A stretch of 64,000 bases of DNA from Lycium barbarum. Its lineage: Eukaryota; Streptophyta; Magnoliopsida; Solanales; Solanaceae. Positions 9,805 to 21,587 of the stretch are shown piece after piece. The position numbers were made by a program, and so were the translations under genes. The notes under the pieces were generated by a model that saw nothing but the letters and a program-made list of their open reading frames with translations, ran no database searches and was not told the origin of the DNA. The stretch spans positions 168,095,713 through 168,159,712 of the forward strand of contig NC_083337.1 of NCBI RefSeq assembly GCF_019175385.1, given 5' to 3'. Within the stretch, counting starts at the first letter, position 1. Each line of letters starts with the position of its first letter.

Positions 9805-11691
9805 ATGGAGATCTCAGAGAGAAGCAATGGACAGAAAAAACATGTCATTACCATACCCAAAGAAGTTGTTATTGAGATATTACAAAGAGTACCTAGCCAA
9901 GATTTGGCTGAAAAGTTAAAGATGGTATGTATGCAATGGTGTTCGATTATCTACGGTGGAAGCTTTGCCTACTCACACATTGAGCACCAAATAAAGTCGT
10001 CATCGTTCTCACAACTTGAAGCAGTTGTTATTAAAACGGCAATTGATCAACAGTCTATTACATTTTCTTCCTTGGAATGGCACAGTTATAGTCAAAATCA
10101 TGATCAATTTGAAGATTGGAAGACTTAAAGACTTATATACAACAAAAGTCGTTTGGAGCCCGACATTTTTAGCGAGAGATAATTATAATAAGCACATGAT
10201 GACGACGGCGAATTCTATGAATGGTTTCGTCTGTTTCTGGTCTAATCGTGATGCTTGTTTCCATATCTTCAATCCCGTCAGTAAGGAACATGTCACAACC
10301 CCGATGAATTCATATATAGGTATTGTTAGTTTTATAATATGTGCGGATCCTAAGTTTAGAGGGAAACGCTCTTTTATTTATTGTCTTTATCCCTTTTATA
10401 AGTAAAAATTAATCTGTACTCTTGTGTTTACCCAAAACTAATAAATACATGACACATGACTTAACTTACCCTCAAATTGCTAGTAAATCGTAGTTAAGTA
10501 ATATACAATCTAACCCTAATTTTAAACTTAATTATGGTAAAGTATTCTGATTTGGTGTAAACACAAAGTGGGAAAATTCTTAACCGTCTTTATAAGCCTA
10601 AGTTCACCAAGTGTCCTACAATTAATATTTTCTCTGGGTGTGTGTTTATATACATACATAGAGTGCGGACTGCGGTATAGGACAATAACTTGGACTTGGC
10701 GTGGCTGGACATTAATTAAGGATTTTATTTGTGTTTTACTTCAATTCCAGAATATTTAGTTTATTTATAATTTAAATTTAAGTTTAAGTTTATTGTAAAG
10801 TGTCTATTCGTAGTGATCTCGTCCTTGCTCGCTAATTACTGAAATTCTCTGTGAAGTGACTATGAAAACTCTTATTTTCCAATCTATATAGGAGCAATAT
10901 GGAATCTAGATTTCATGCATCAAGCCTTTTTCTTGATTTTGCTCTATTCTACTGCTACTTGTATAACAGGTACTATAAGGAAGAGACATACTGCAGTGGG
11001 CTTTGGATTTTGCCCACTTACGTATGATTACAAGGTGGTCGTTCTTGATAGTTCAACTTCGAGTAAGATTAAACCTTTAGTTTTCACTATTGGAAGAGAC
11101 CATTATTGGAGGCCTTTGGAAGATATTCCTCATCATATTTGTGATGAAGTTCAGACAGTTACATATGTGAAGGGAAAATTATACTGGTACGCAATGACGT
11201 GTACTTCTGCCGATAAACATCTTAAATATGAAACACACACTCTCATTTGCTTTGATGTATCTAAGGAAGAATTCGATATAACTGTGGTTCCGATTGAGAT
11301 TCTAGAAGGATCTGTAAGTGCAGCGGAAAAGGGAGGAAGGCTTCATTTGGTAATCATAAGTTGTGGTCCTGTTTGCTCTCTCTTGATCCAGGTATATGTT
11401 GCCCACAGTATTGATGATCTTAGTAGCTTAAATTCATGGAAGAAAGAGTTCACTGTGACTGCTCCTAGTATTGCGTATCTCATGGATGGACTAGAGCATG
11501 TGTATCTCATAAGAATTACCGATGAGATCTTGGTGATTCAACTTGATGAAAGAGAATGGGGTTTTTTCGATGTTGCAAATGGAAAGCTGTTGGCTTTATT
11601 TCCTATGCCACATTTTGTAACTACAACAATCCCATATGTCCCAAGTTTGGTCACTCTTCGCCATCACCCATTACTTGCTTCCTCCTCTTGA
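9805..11691 (+). pseudogene. F-box protein with F-box-associated domain, one frameshift
   Basis: F-box proteins are substrate-choosing parts of SCF ubiquitin ligases. The first 40 codons after the ATG at 9805 hold an F-box (TIPKEVVIEILQRVPSQDLA, then VCMQW). The C-terminal part (GFGFCPLTYDYKVVVLDSS and onward to the stop at 11689-11691) reads as an F-box-associated domain. The first frame stops at 10126-10128, and the following homologous sequence (LYTTKVVWSPTF, FNPVSKE) is in the next frame, so a 1-base indel lies near 10105-10135. A phase-1 intron fits best at 10320-10969 (AG|GTATTG to AACAG|GT). It joins NSYI to GTIRKRH in frame and lands on the GFGF motif, where this family often has it. 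Apart from the indel the reading is intact. It is either a recent pseudogene or an assembly error. Confidence 0.7.
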
Positions 11692-11955
11692 CCTATATCC
11701 CTTGCGTAGTGCTAGACTAGATTAAGTTTGTTATTTTTAAGTCTGAATTCAACTTATATTGTAATCGTGTTTAGTGTCAGTTTCACTTTATTTTTTTTAT
11801 TTACTATCATTTTGGTGGCTCGCAATTTGGACCAGATACTCAAAAGAGCTTAATTTGAGCAACATTTAAAATAGACAATTTTTTTTTTTTTTTGACTTAT
11901 TCGTAATTTTCTTCTCCAGTAATCTTTAAGCGTTAAGCACTGGTAATATTTGTTA
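11692..11955. other. F-box gene 3' flank
   Basis: AT-rich region between the F-box stop codon and the second Copia element, with a T13 run near 11880. Nothing coding is supported. Confidence 0.45.
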
Positions 11956-11960
11956 GTTTT

Positions 11961-12470
11961 TGTTAAAACAAGAATGATAATAATAAAAGAAATCCAAAAT
12001 AAACTTGTTTGGCTTAGAGGCACGTTAAGACGTTTCTTGAAGATAGTTGGAGTCTCTCCCACGAGCAAACGGAAGAATAAATAACAACTCTATCTTCAGG
12101 ATTCAACTAAGCCACAACAAGTATTATTCAAGAAAGTTGTTCTTCTATTCTTGAATTGGTGATTTCACCTTTTGATCAATGTCTCTAAAGTTTTTAGGGG
12201 AAATTGTTTTCTTGAAGTGCTTGCCTTTTCCAAAAGAATGAAACACTATTTATAGGATAAAAATTACATAACATAAAAGTTTTCATTAAATAGGATTTAA
12301 AATAGGTTCATGAATTTTTCTTAAAATACATGCAACTTTCATGTAACTTTCAAGAACCTAAAACGTAAAATACTAAATGAAGAATGTATCTTCAAATTCA
12401 CATTCATTTAGTTTTGAAAAACTTTTATCAGATGAAATGTTTCAAAATTAATTAAAACATTAACTTAACA
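11961..12470 (-). repeat. 3' LTR of the second Copia element
   Basis: 510 bp. It differs from 17089-17598 at two positions (a T/C near 12008 and a G/A near 12278). Confidence 0.95.
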
Positions 12471-13190
12471 ATCCCCCACTTGTTTCAAGAAATTTTGAAA
12501 ATATTTTTGAGATATTAATCTAGTAATATGCATCAATAATGGTGTCTTTTGGACTTGAACCATTAGCTAGTGAATACATTCTAAATCATTGACTACTTAG
12601 TGAACGAATCTTGAACTGAGTAGATCATTAAATGAAGTAGAAAAATTTCCACGCACATTACTATGTTCCGGTGAAAATCGTAATCCTTCGACACCTTACG
12701 GCCATGTGTCCTAAATCCTTTAAACTAAGTGCTTTAAGATTTCCCTATTAAAAATCTTATTGAAGCGGCCTCCACTTCGCACTTAGCGCGGTGAATTCAT
12801 CAAGAGTAACTTTGCATACTCCGACCAAATAGTCTATGAATTCATTAAGAGAATTTAATCTCATCCTCCTTTAAAGCAAAGTGTCGATAAATCTATCAAG
12901 AGGGTTCCTACACACTCCAACCAATACCGGTTTATAGACTTATTAAGAGAATATAATCTCATCCTCCTCTACAGTAGGAATATTGGTAAATCTATCAAGA
13001 GTCGTCATACTAACTCCAACCGAGATCGGTCTTATAGATTTATTAAGAGAATAGAATCTCAACCTATGCACATTTACTCACTCTTTGAAGAAATGGAAGT
13101 TTTATTGATGTGCTCCACAATTGTAACTTTACTTGTTTTTCCCTTTGAACCTAAGATTACATCATTAGGTAGGGTTACCATAAAGTACAA
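12471..13190 (-). other. Long 3' non-coding stretch of the second Copia element
   Basis: About 720 bp between the end of pol and the 3' LTR with no coding potential. It contains the three tandem repeats listed at 12791-13072 and the polypurine tract at its outer end. Confidence 0.8.
12791..13072. repeat. Three imperfect ~97-bp tandem repeats
   Basis: Units start at about 12791, 12887 and 12986. Each contains an ATCAAGAG-type word, ACTCC(G/A)ACC, and TTATTAAGAGAAT followed by a AATCTCA(T/A)CCT word. They lie between pol and the 3' LTR. Confidence 0.85.
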
Positions 13191-16100
13191 TTAATTTACA
13201 ACAGGCTTTATTCTCATCCCTTTACAAGTTTCCATTACTAACTCTTTGCCTAACCCTTTAGACAAAGGATCTGCTAGATTAAATCTGGACTTCACATATT
13301 GAAGCGATATTATGCCATCCTCCAATAGCCTTCTCACATGATTGTGTTTGAGACGAACTTGCCTTGATTTTCCATTGTAACAATCACTTGAAGCCCAAAA
13401 AATAGCAGTTTTATTATCACAATAGATAGTCAAAGGTGGCATTGGCTTACTCCACATAGGAATATCTATCAACATACTTCGAAGCCAGTCAGCTTCTTCT
13501 CCAGCAGAAGACATAGCTATAAATTCTGACTCCATGGTTGAGTGAGTAATACATGTCTGCTTCTTTGATTTCCAAGAGATTGTTGCTCCGGCCAAAGTGA
13601 AAATCCAAGCAGTAATAGATTTAGAGTCATTTGGATCGGAATTCCAAGTAGCATCACTATAGCCTTCAATAACTGCTGGAAAGGTATAATAATGTAGGTC
13701 ATTATTAATCGTGCCCTTTAGATACCTTAAAACACGAATTAAGGCATTCCAGTGTTCAACTCCGGGGTTACTGGTAAACTTACTCAAAGTTCCTACTGCA
13801 TAACCAATATCTGGCCTGGTACAATGCATGGCATACATAAGACTCCCAACAATCTGAGAATACGTCAACTGATCAAGAATGTCACTAGAGTTTCGCACTA
13901 GTTTGATGCTAGGATCAAATGGTGTAGGAGCAGGCTTGTCATCAAAATGACCAAACCTCTTCAGAACTTTCTCAATATAACTTGCTTGAGTAAGAGTCAA
14001 ACCATTAGCTGATCTCAAAATTTTAATGCCCAAAATTTCATCAGCTTCTCCAAGATCCTTCATTTCAAACTGAGAAGCAAGAAATGATTTTGTTTCTTTA
14101 ACTCTTTCAATATCAGTTCCAAAGATCAACATGTCATCCACATAGAGACAAATTATAACTCCCGAATTTTCTTGAAATTTACTGAATATGCATATATCGC
14201 CACCATTGATTGAGTAGCCATTAGAAATCATGGCCTTTCTAAATTTCTCATGTCATTGCTTTTGAGCTTGTTTTAATCCATAAAGAGATTTACGAAGCTT
14301 ACAAACTTTATGTTCCTGACCAGGAATGATAAACCCCTCTGGTTGTTTCATGTAAACTTATTCATCTAGATCTCCATTCAAAAACGCGGTCTTAACATCC
14401 ATTTGATGAATTATCATATTATGAATTGCTGCTAAAGCAATTAAGAGCCGAATAGACGTCATCCGAGTTACAGGTGCAAAGGTATCAAAATAATCAATAT
14501 CTTTCATTTGAGTAAAACCTTTTGCTACCAAGCGAGCTTTGTACTTATCTATAGTACCATCAGATTTTAATTTCTTCCTAAAAATCCATCTACAACCAAT
14601 AGGTTTACACCCAGGAGGAAGATTTGATAAAATCCATGTATTATTTGACATGATAGAATGCATTTCATCATCAATAGCTTCACGCCAAAAAGGAGCATCA
14701 TGGGAAGATACTGCTTCAGCGTAACTTTCAGGATCTTTTTCAACCAAATAAACTTGAAAATCAGGTCCAAAGTTCTTTGGTTGGGCTGATCTTATACTGC
14801 GCTTCAGATGGATTTCTTCCACGGACTCAACTGTTTTTCTCTTAAGAGGAGATGTAAAAGAACTTGCATCTTGTTCTAAAGATTCTTTTTCCATAGGAAA
14901 TATATGCTCAAAAAAGTTAGCATGTAAAGATTCAATAATTGTGTGAGGACTTGGAGTCTCAAAATTTAAGAATCTATAAGCCTTACTGGTCTGAGAATAA
15001 CCAATAAACACACAATCTACTCCTCTATAGCCAACCTTAGCCAAATGTTGATCTGGTAATCTAACATGAGCCAAACAACCCCATACTTTAAAATACTTTA
15101 TATTTGGCTTTCGATTCTTCCAAAGTTCATAAGGGGATGCCTCAAGTTTCTTGGAAGGTATTCGATTCAAAATATGACAGGCTGAAAATAAGGCTTCAGT
15201 CCACAAATTTCCAGGCATACCAGATCCATAAAGCATAGAATTAACCATTTCTATAAAAGTCCTATTTTTCCTTTCTGCTACACCATTTCGTTGTGGTGTA
15301 TAAGATGTAGTCAATTGTTTTTCAATGCCTTCTTTTTCACAAAAAACAATAAAATCTGATTTTAAATATTCTCCACCTCTATCAGATCTAATTGATTTAA
15401 TCTTCAAACTCAATTTATTTTCAACATCTGCTTTATATGTTTTGAAAGACTCAAATGCCTCGTCTTTTGTTCTTAATGGAAAGGCATATGTATATCTTGA
15501 GTAATCGTCAATGAAAGTGATAAAATATCTCTTACCATGACGTGACAAATTAACAATCCATCTCACAGATATCGGTGTGAATTAATTCCAAAAGTGTGGA
15601 TGTCCTTTCAACCGTCTTAAAAGGTTTCTTTGTTATCTTGCATTTACTACAAGTAAGACACTTAGTAGTATGATCTTTTCCACAGTCCTTAATTAATCCA
15701 TTTTTCACCATAAGTTGTATGGATCTAAAATTCACATGACCAAGACGTTCATGCCATAAATCTAGAGACTCCACAATATAAGCAGAAATATTTTCATTAT
15801 TAATATTGAGTTTGAACATTCCATTTGTAGCATAGCCTTTTCCAACAAATATGCCATTTTTAGACAGTATATATTTATCTGCCTCAAAAATCATTCTAAA
15901 ACCATGCTTCGAAAGAAGCGTACCTGACACCAAGTTCTTCCGAATTTCAGGAACATGCAACACGTCCATCAGTGTGACTATCTTTCCGGAAGTAAACTTC
16001 AATTCAACAGTTCCTTTTCCCACAACCTTAGCAGAGGACGAGTTTCCCATATACAAAACTTTGTCGTCCCCCACTAATTCATAGGTCTTGAAAGCATTTT

Positions 16101-17068
16101 GATCACCTGATATATGACGAGTTGCACCAGTGTCTATCCACCATTCCACTTGATTTCCTGCTACAAATGCTTCGGTAACCATTGCTACAAATTCATCTTT
16201 TCCATGATTATTTGCCTTTTCTTTCTTCTTTTCAGCTTTAAGAATTTTACAATCACGCGCATAGTGACCAAATTTGTGACAGTGGTAACATTCAACCGAC
16301 TTAGAATTGGTACTAGTACGCTTAAAATTCGTACTTCTCTTTGCCTTCGGAATTTTCTTATTAACAGATTCCTTCTTGGTTGATTTTTCTTCAACCACAT
16401 GAGCTTTCATGACGGGTTCCTTCAAAATATTATTGTCACGATATCGAGTCTCTTGTTCAATTTGCAAATGCTGCAACAATTGCTCAAGAGTCAAATCTTC
16501 TTTTTTTGTGTAAGAGTTTGCTTCTGTATTCTTTCCAAGAGGAAGGAAGTTTCGAGACAATAGCACCAACATGAAAGTTTTCATCAAGAGCAATTCCAGA
16601 GATAGCAATTTTATTAGCTATAAGTTGGAATTCTTGCACTTGTTCAGTGATTGACTTATCATCAACCATTTTGAACTCCATATAGTTTGAAACAAGAAAT
16701 TTCTTTGAACTCGCCTCTTCCGCCAAATAGATATTTTGGAGAGTGTCCCAAATATCCTTAGCAAATTTGCACTTGGTATAATATTGATCATAAAATTTGT
16801 TGGACATTCCTCCAAGAATATAATTCTTACATAAATAATCATCATCTTTCCACTTGGCAATTTGTTCTTTAAACAAAGTAGCCTCGTCAGTTGCTACCTC
16901 AGAACCAGGAGCATTAGGACAAGGTTGTTCAAGAACATATGCCAACTTCAACCGTCTTAAAAAGAATTCCATCTTTCCACGCCATCTAGGAAAGTCTTTG
17001 CCATCGAATATTTCAAAATTAGGATTAGGTAGAGATGGAACACCATTCAATGTTGATGTAGTAGCCAT
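13191..17068 (-). pseudogene. Broken Gag-Pol of the second Copia element
   Basis: Reading from the ATG at 17066-17068 on the minus strand: Gag (FPRWRGKMEFFLRRL near the start), zinc knuckle CYHCHKFGHYARDC near 16270, protease site WWIDTGATRH near 16135, integrase (HTDIC, RSDRGGEY, VAERKNRT), RT with YVDDMLIF near 14145, and RNase H ending KPVVN. Four lesions interrupt it. A one-base insertion in an A7 run near 16500 shifts the frame between Gag and the knuckle. A second frameshift lies near 15555, just after the first integrase Asp. There is an in-frame TAA at 14358-14360, where a Glu is expected before VYMKQPEG, and a TGA at 14253-14255, where a Trp is expected. RT and RNase H downstream are otherwise intact. 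The element cannot make its own enzymes. Confidence 0.9.
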
Positions 17069-17088
17069 AGAGACAACTATCTTCAAAT
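17069..17088 (-). promoter_or_regulatory. Atypical primer-binding region, complementary to own U5
   Basis: In sense, the 20 bases between the 5' LTR and the Gag ATG begin ATTTGAAGATAGTTGTCTC. They lack TGG and match no tRNA 3' end that I know. Thirteen bases (17074-17086) are exactly complementary to 17165-17177 inside the U5 part of the adjoining LTR. Either this is a self-primer, or an unusual tRNA fragment is used. Confidence 0.5.
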
Positions 17089-17598
17089 TGTTAAAACAAG
17101 AATGATAATAATAAAAGAAATCCAAAATAAACTTGCTTGGCTTAGAGGCACGTTAAGACGTTTCTTGAAGATAGTTGGAGTCTCTCCCACGAGCAAACGG
17201 AAGAATAAATAACAACTCTATCTTCAGGATTCAACTAAGCCACAACAAGTATTATTCAAGAAAGTTGTTCTTCTATTCTTGAATTGGTGATTTCACCTTT
17301 TGATCAATGTCTCTAAAGTTTTTAGGGGAAATTGTTTTCTTGAAGTGCTTGCCTTTTCCAAAAGAATGAAACACTATTTATAGGATAAAAATTACATAAC
17401 ATAAAAATTTTCATTAAATAGGATTTAAAATAGGTTCATGAATTTTTCTTAAAATACATGCAACTTTCATGTAACTTTCAAGAACCTAAAACGTAAAATA
17501 CTAAATGAAGAATGTATCTTCAAATTCACATTCATTTAGTTTTGAAAAACTTTTATCAGATGAAATGTTTCAAAATTAATTAAAACATTAACTTAACA
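17089..17598 (-). repeat. 5' LTR of the second Copia element
   Basis: 510 bp; TATAAATA in sense at 17375-17382. The U5 part contains the 13-base word complementary to the primer region. Confidence 0.95.
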
Positions 17599-17603
17599 GT
17601 TTT

Positions 17604-18052
17604 GTGATAGGAAAGAGTAGAGATCAAAGAGAGAGATTCTACACTAAATTAGACATAAAAGTCATAAAAGATGTACCTACTGCAGTGGGCGGGTTACAAC
17701 CCAACCCCTTTTTTATTGATTCCGTTTTCAGTTTATCCAAATCTGAGCCAAACCGTCCATTTGCAACCATTACTCACAACTACCGAAAAGGTCATAAATG
17801 ATGGCTAAATATTCGGTAAAACCCTGTGGTGTCGGATATAGTGGCTACTTTTCACCTATTACCTATTGCTATTAAAAATAATTTACTCACAATAAGACCA
17901 TTTATGAATTCATAATTTGAAATTTATGAATTTTCAAGTGAATTCAAATTTATAATATAGTAATAAATAGCAATAACTAAATAAGAAATGAGTACTCTAA
18001 TATGTCGGGCACTTCCGTAGAACCATTTCTTTTTGCTCCAGAAATAGGGTGG
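17604..18052. other. Intergenic, no feature recognised
   Basis: AT-rich; a short open frame at 17604-17801 looks like chance. No repeat ends identified. Confidence 0.45.
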
Positions 18053-18060
18053 TCATGAAT

Positions 18061-18318
18061 CAGTAGCGAATTCAGAATTTTTACTTAGAAATTCGAGAAA
18101 AATAATAAAAGTTAAATATAAAAAATAATATTGTTGATGAGAATCAAAACTAGGATGCTAAAGATAATTTTAAATATTATAGACCGCTTGAGCTAATCTT
18201 TTATTTATATTTAAGGTGTTTAAAAATTAATATATGTATATAAACACAAAAAATCTATTTTACACATACATTATCATTTTTTACCAAACACCTTCACCGA
18301 CACTTAAATCCGCCCCTG
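18061..18318. mobile_element. hAT-type MITE, 258 bp
   Basis: Ends CAGTAGCGAATTCA and, in complement, CAGGGGCGGATTTA. Flanking octamers TCATGAAT (18053-18060) and CCATGAAT (18319-18326) agree at 7 of 8 bases. Same family type as the MITE at 9278-9518. Confidence 0.8.
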
Positions 18319-18692
18319 CCATGAATGCCACTACCGTAAACCACCTTTTGCCAGATGTAGATCCATCAACATCCGATGTTATCCACTCTTTTGATGCGCT
18401 ACCCATGACATCAGCTCCCGCTGTGATTTTTTCTTAACGAAAGTACTAATAGTTACTCCTTTATTTTTATTTTTATTTTTACTAGAAAGGAAAAAATAGA
18501 AGCTCCTGGAATGTGTGCAGATGTACCTACTGTTTTCAATTTCAAGTAGTATATTTACCTACAGATGTGATTTTTTTGAAGGATTTCTACTAAATTTTTA
18601 TTTTTACAGAAAAGCCAAGGTTTCAACAGCGTTGTTTTTGGTCATTTAAGGAAAAGCTGATGGAAATTTACATTTTCTCCATCACTTATCAT

Positions 18693-19263
18693 TAGGGGTG
18701 ACCATGGTACAGTATTTAAAATTTCGTAATTTCGATTTTCGATTTCTAAAAATACTATATCATTACCATACCAAATTAATTCGGTATGGTTTGGTATTTT
18801 TAAATTTGATTTCGGTATTTTACGGTACGGTAAATTGGTAACCAAAGTTTGTTCAACTTTGTCGAACATATAATCAGATCGTAGAGGATTACTTCGCCTA
18901 TTCAAGAAACGTCTTAATTATATCGTACTCATACCTCACATATAAAAAATTCAAAAGAAATTACAAGCAATCCCCTTTGTAAATCTATTACACAACAAAA
19001 ACATTTCAATCAAGAAAGAGTACTCAAAGTTCAAACGTCTAAACAATTAGTTTTGTACTAATATCAATTTAATATACATGAATGGCATATGTAATTACAT
19101 ACTTCGGTATGATATTCAGTATTTTCTTTATAAATACCGAATATCAAATTTTTATAAAATGCATACCAAATATCGTATCAAACACCATAATACCGAAATT
19201 GTGATATAAAAAATTTCAATTTCAATATGGTAATCGGTATATACCATATCATTCCCACCCCTA
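18693..19263. mobile_element. hAT-like non-autonomous element, 571 bp, rich in CGGTA/TACCG words
   Basis: Starts TAGGGGTGACC and ends with the complement of TAGGGGTGGGA. Target octamers CTTATCAT (18685-18692) and CTTATCAA (19264-19271) match at 7 of 8. The interior contains many CGGTA/TACCG words near both ends. No transposase frame. Confidence 0.8.
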
Positions 19264-19271
19264 CTTATCAA

Positions 19272-19760
19272 ACTCGTATTTCGGATGAGGCTCATCTCTA
19301 GTACAATGTTGCCTCCAGTTGATCCTGTGCAATAGTTAAGATTGTGTCATCCGTCTATTTTCTAATTTAATGACCAATATTTATTTAACTAAAACAACTC
19401 CTTAAACCGTGGTTAAACCCCTTGATTACTACTTATCTGATTATCCTTTCCACATTTGCAGCATCAAAGTAGGCGATAATCTTGCTAAATTAAACAAGCA
19501 TCCGAAAAAATTGCTGGAAAATCTGTTGATTGGAAAATTATATTTTCTTACCATGAAAATGGAGAAACGAAACAATCAGCAAAAACATAAGATCAAATCA
19601 TCTAGATGGACAAAGCTATTTATGGCCTAAAATGAAACATTGATAAGGCAAATTTATTAAAATCTTAAAACTGAAAAAGGTCTTGAACGCAATTGATATC
19701 AAGAAATGATTGACAGGAATTTTTTTTATTTTTTTATTTTGGTTGGAAGGAGATATTTCA
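19272..19760. other. Intergenic, no feature recognised
   Basis: AT-rich; a 73-codon open frame (19409-19630) has no recognisable family and is probably chance. Confidence 0.4.
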
Positions 19761-20365
19761 TTATTTAAGCAAATATAACAGCATTAGAGTATGAGAAGTA
19801 TGCATACTTCCCGATAAAGTAGTAGGATCTGCTAAATTACTATTACAGGCCTTTACTTGTCTATGAGAAGTAGTTCCTAACATGTCTGCCCAAAAAGCTT
19901 TATATGCAAACATAGGAGAAACTATGAATATTTTAGGCCTATCAAAAGTGTTGCTTCTTGTTCCTTCCTTTGCTAGTAGATCGGCTACTTGATTTTGCTC
20001 CTGGAAGCTATGTTTGATCACTGGGCTCCCAGTTGCTGCATCAACAATCTGCATTCACTAATGAAAGAGTCGTAAGGCAACTGACCACTATTAATCATGT
20101 TAATTACCTCTTTTGAGTCTGTTGCTATTTCTAGCGGTTTGCGGTTATTCTCCAGTGCAATTCTCATTCCCTGCAATATGGCTAAAAGTCCAGTGATCCA
20201 TTCGCCACCGTGATTTCTTATCACACCAGCAATTCCCCCAGGCCTAGGATTTCCTAGTGACGATCCATCAGTATTCAGTTTGTATGTCCCTATGTCGGGT
20301 GGTTCCCATTTGACTGAAATAGTGATATGTTGGTTGGTTTGCCTGGGTTTGCCAATAATGTACAC
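19761..20365 (-). pseudogene. RNase H-like (RVT_3-type) pseudogene
   Basis: The minus strand reads a plant RNase H domain of the kind found at the end of LINEs and in many stand-alone genes: WEPPDIGTYKLNTDGSSLGN with the first catalytic Asp, GGIAGVIRNHGGEWI, ATDSKEVINMI with a later Asp, then, in another frame, HSFQEQNQVADLLAKEG. Two lesions are plain. About 15-20 residues that normally carry the AELWA segment with the catalytic Glu are missing between GGEWITG and LLAILQG. A frameshift near 20040 separates the last third. The product cannot be an active nuclease. Confidence 0.75.
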
Positions 20366-20430
20366 TGACTCAATAGATACAATCTGCCTAAGTTTATATA
20401 CCCTTCAATCCATATGAAATTTTGTAACAT

Positions 20431-21215
20431 TCTGCAAATACGAGGAGACTTTTAGATATGATTGCTCCATTTTTTTGGTGCATATTTGAAAATGTTTTAA
20501 AAGTACTTTATATATGAAGGGGTATAAATGTAAATTTAATAAATTCTTAACAGGTTCACGGTTAAACCGATAAGGAAAATGAGCAAACCATACACCGCAC
20601 CATTAAGCGTTAACTATAAAATTTCAAATCATAATCCAACCGCTACTCCGATAACCTGCTAGCAATAAGACAACAAACCTATTTACTTATTTCTTTTGTT
20701 TTTATTTAATCTTAGTGTGTTTTTTTTTTTTTTTTAAAGGAGCAGCAAGATGGAGAGATATCAATAAATCACATATATAGCAAGAGTTTTGCCTACTTTA
20801 ATGTTGCAAATGTGGTAAGGATAAATTAGATAGTAATTAGGAGGCTTAACCATGGTTTGAGGGATTACTTCTAGGTAAATGAATGCTGGCTATTAGATTT
20901 AAACATGGACAAATGGCACAACTTAGCTGTGCACTGGACCAACCGGAGGCAATATGTACTGGAAATGAGCCTTCAATTGGTGAAACAGAGACACAATCTT
21001 TTGTAACAACTAGTCAACCTGCCCGCCCATCGCGCTATCATAAAAATATACGCATTTGTTTTTCTGTGTTGATCTTTAACATTTGTATGTATTTTTCCTT
21101 ATAGATTTGATTTTTTCTATTGCATGTTTCACAATTTTTTATTTTTATCTTGTGGCATTATAAATATTTTAATCTTTCAACAAAATTTATATAGAAAAAC
21201 ATGTACATTACAAAT
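20431..21215. other. Intergenic, no feature recognised
   Basis: AT-rich with a T run near 20720. A 73-codon frame at 20883-21104 is unsupported. Confidence 0.4.
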
Positions 21216-21217
21216 TA

Positions 21218-21482
21218 CACCTCGGTCCATAATAAGTGTCCTTTTGGCCTATTTATTTTGGTTCAAAATAAATGTCCAATTACAATGAAAAAGATATTAA
21301 TTATTTTCTTTCAAATTTACCCCTATTTGAATAAGTGAGTTTTTATGCAATTAAGAAGCTTTATTAAATAAGTACTGCTTAATTAAAGGTAAGTTAGTTA
21401 AAATATCTATTTTTTTAGGAGTTAGTATTTTTTTAAGAGCAGTGTCAGAGGTCAAAGGGACACTTATTATGGATCGGGGGAG
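21218..21482. mobile_element. Stowaway-type MITE, 265 bp
   Basis: Termini CACCTCGGTCCATAATAAGT and, in complement, CTCCCCCGATCCATAATAAG, each followed by GTCC. TA dinucleotides at 21216-21217 and 21483-21484 form the target duplication. Confidence 0.85.
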
Positions 21483-21587
21483 TAACAAGTTGGAGTATTA
21501 ATTTTTTTTGGTATTCACCACAGAATTGTCAGTCACTAGTTTTAGCAATTTTTTAAGTCCGTATGAATTATACGACGGGTTTGGTGC

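Larger units (their letters stand above)
11961..17598 (-). mobile_element. Copia LTR retrotransposon with near-identical LTRs and broken ORF
   Basis: A 5638-bp element on the minus strand. LTRs 11961-12470 and 17089-17598 are both 510 bp, TG...CA, with 2 differences. The target duplication GTTTT is exact (11956-11960 and 17599-17603). Gag-pol runs from 17068 to 13191 with two frameshifts and two stop codons. The polypurine tract (AAGTGGGGGAT in sense) touches the 3' LTR at 12471. No tRNA-Met primer site follows the 5' LTR; the Gag ATG begins only 20 bases inside it. Copia order (integrase before RT) is clear; I did not assign a lineage. Confidence 0.95.

Noticed and set aside
10402..10969. 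F-box intron starting at AA|GTAAAA (10402)
   Set aside because: The reading phases do not fit; the donor at 10320 joins in frame and restores the GFGF context.
12791..13072. CRISPR-like or satellite array
   Set aside because: Only three imperfect 97-bp units inside a retrotransposon; no repeat-spacer pattern.
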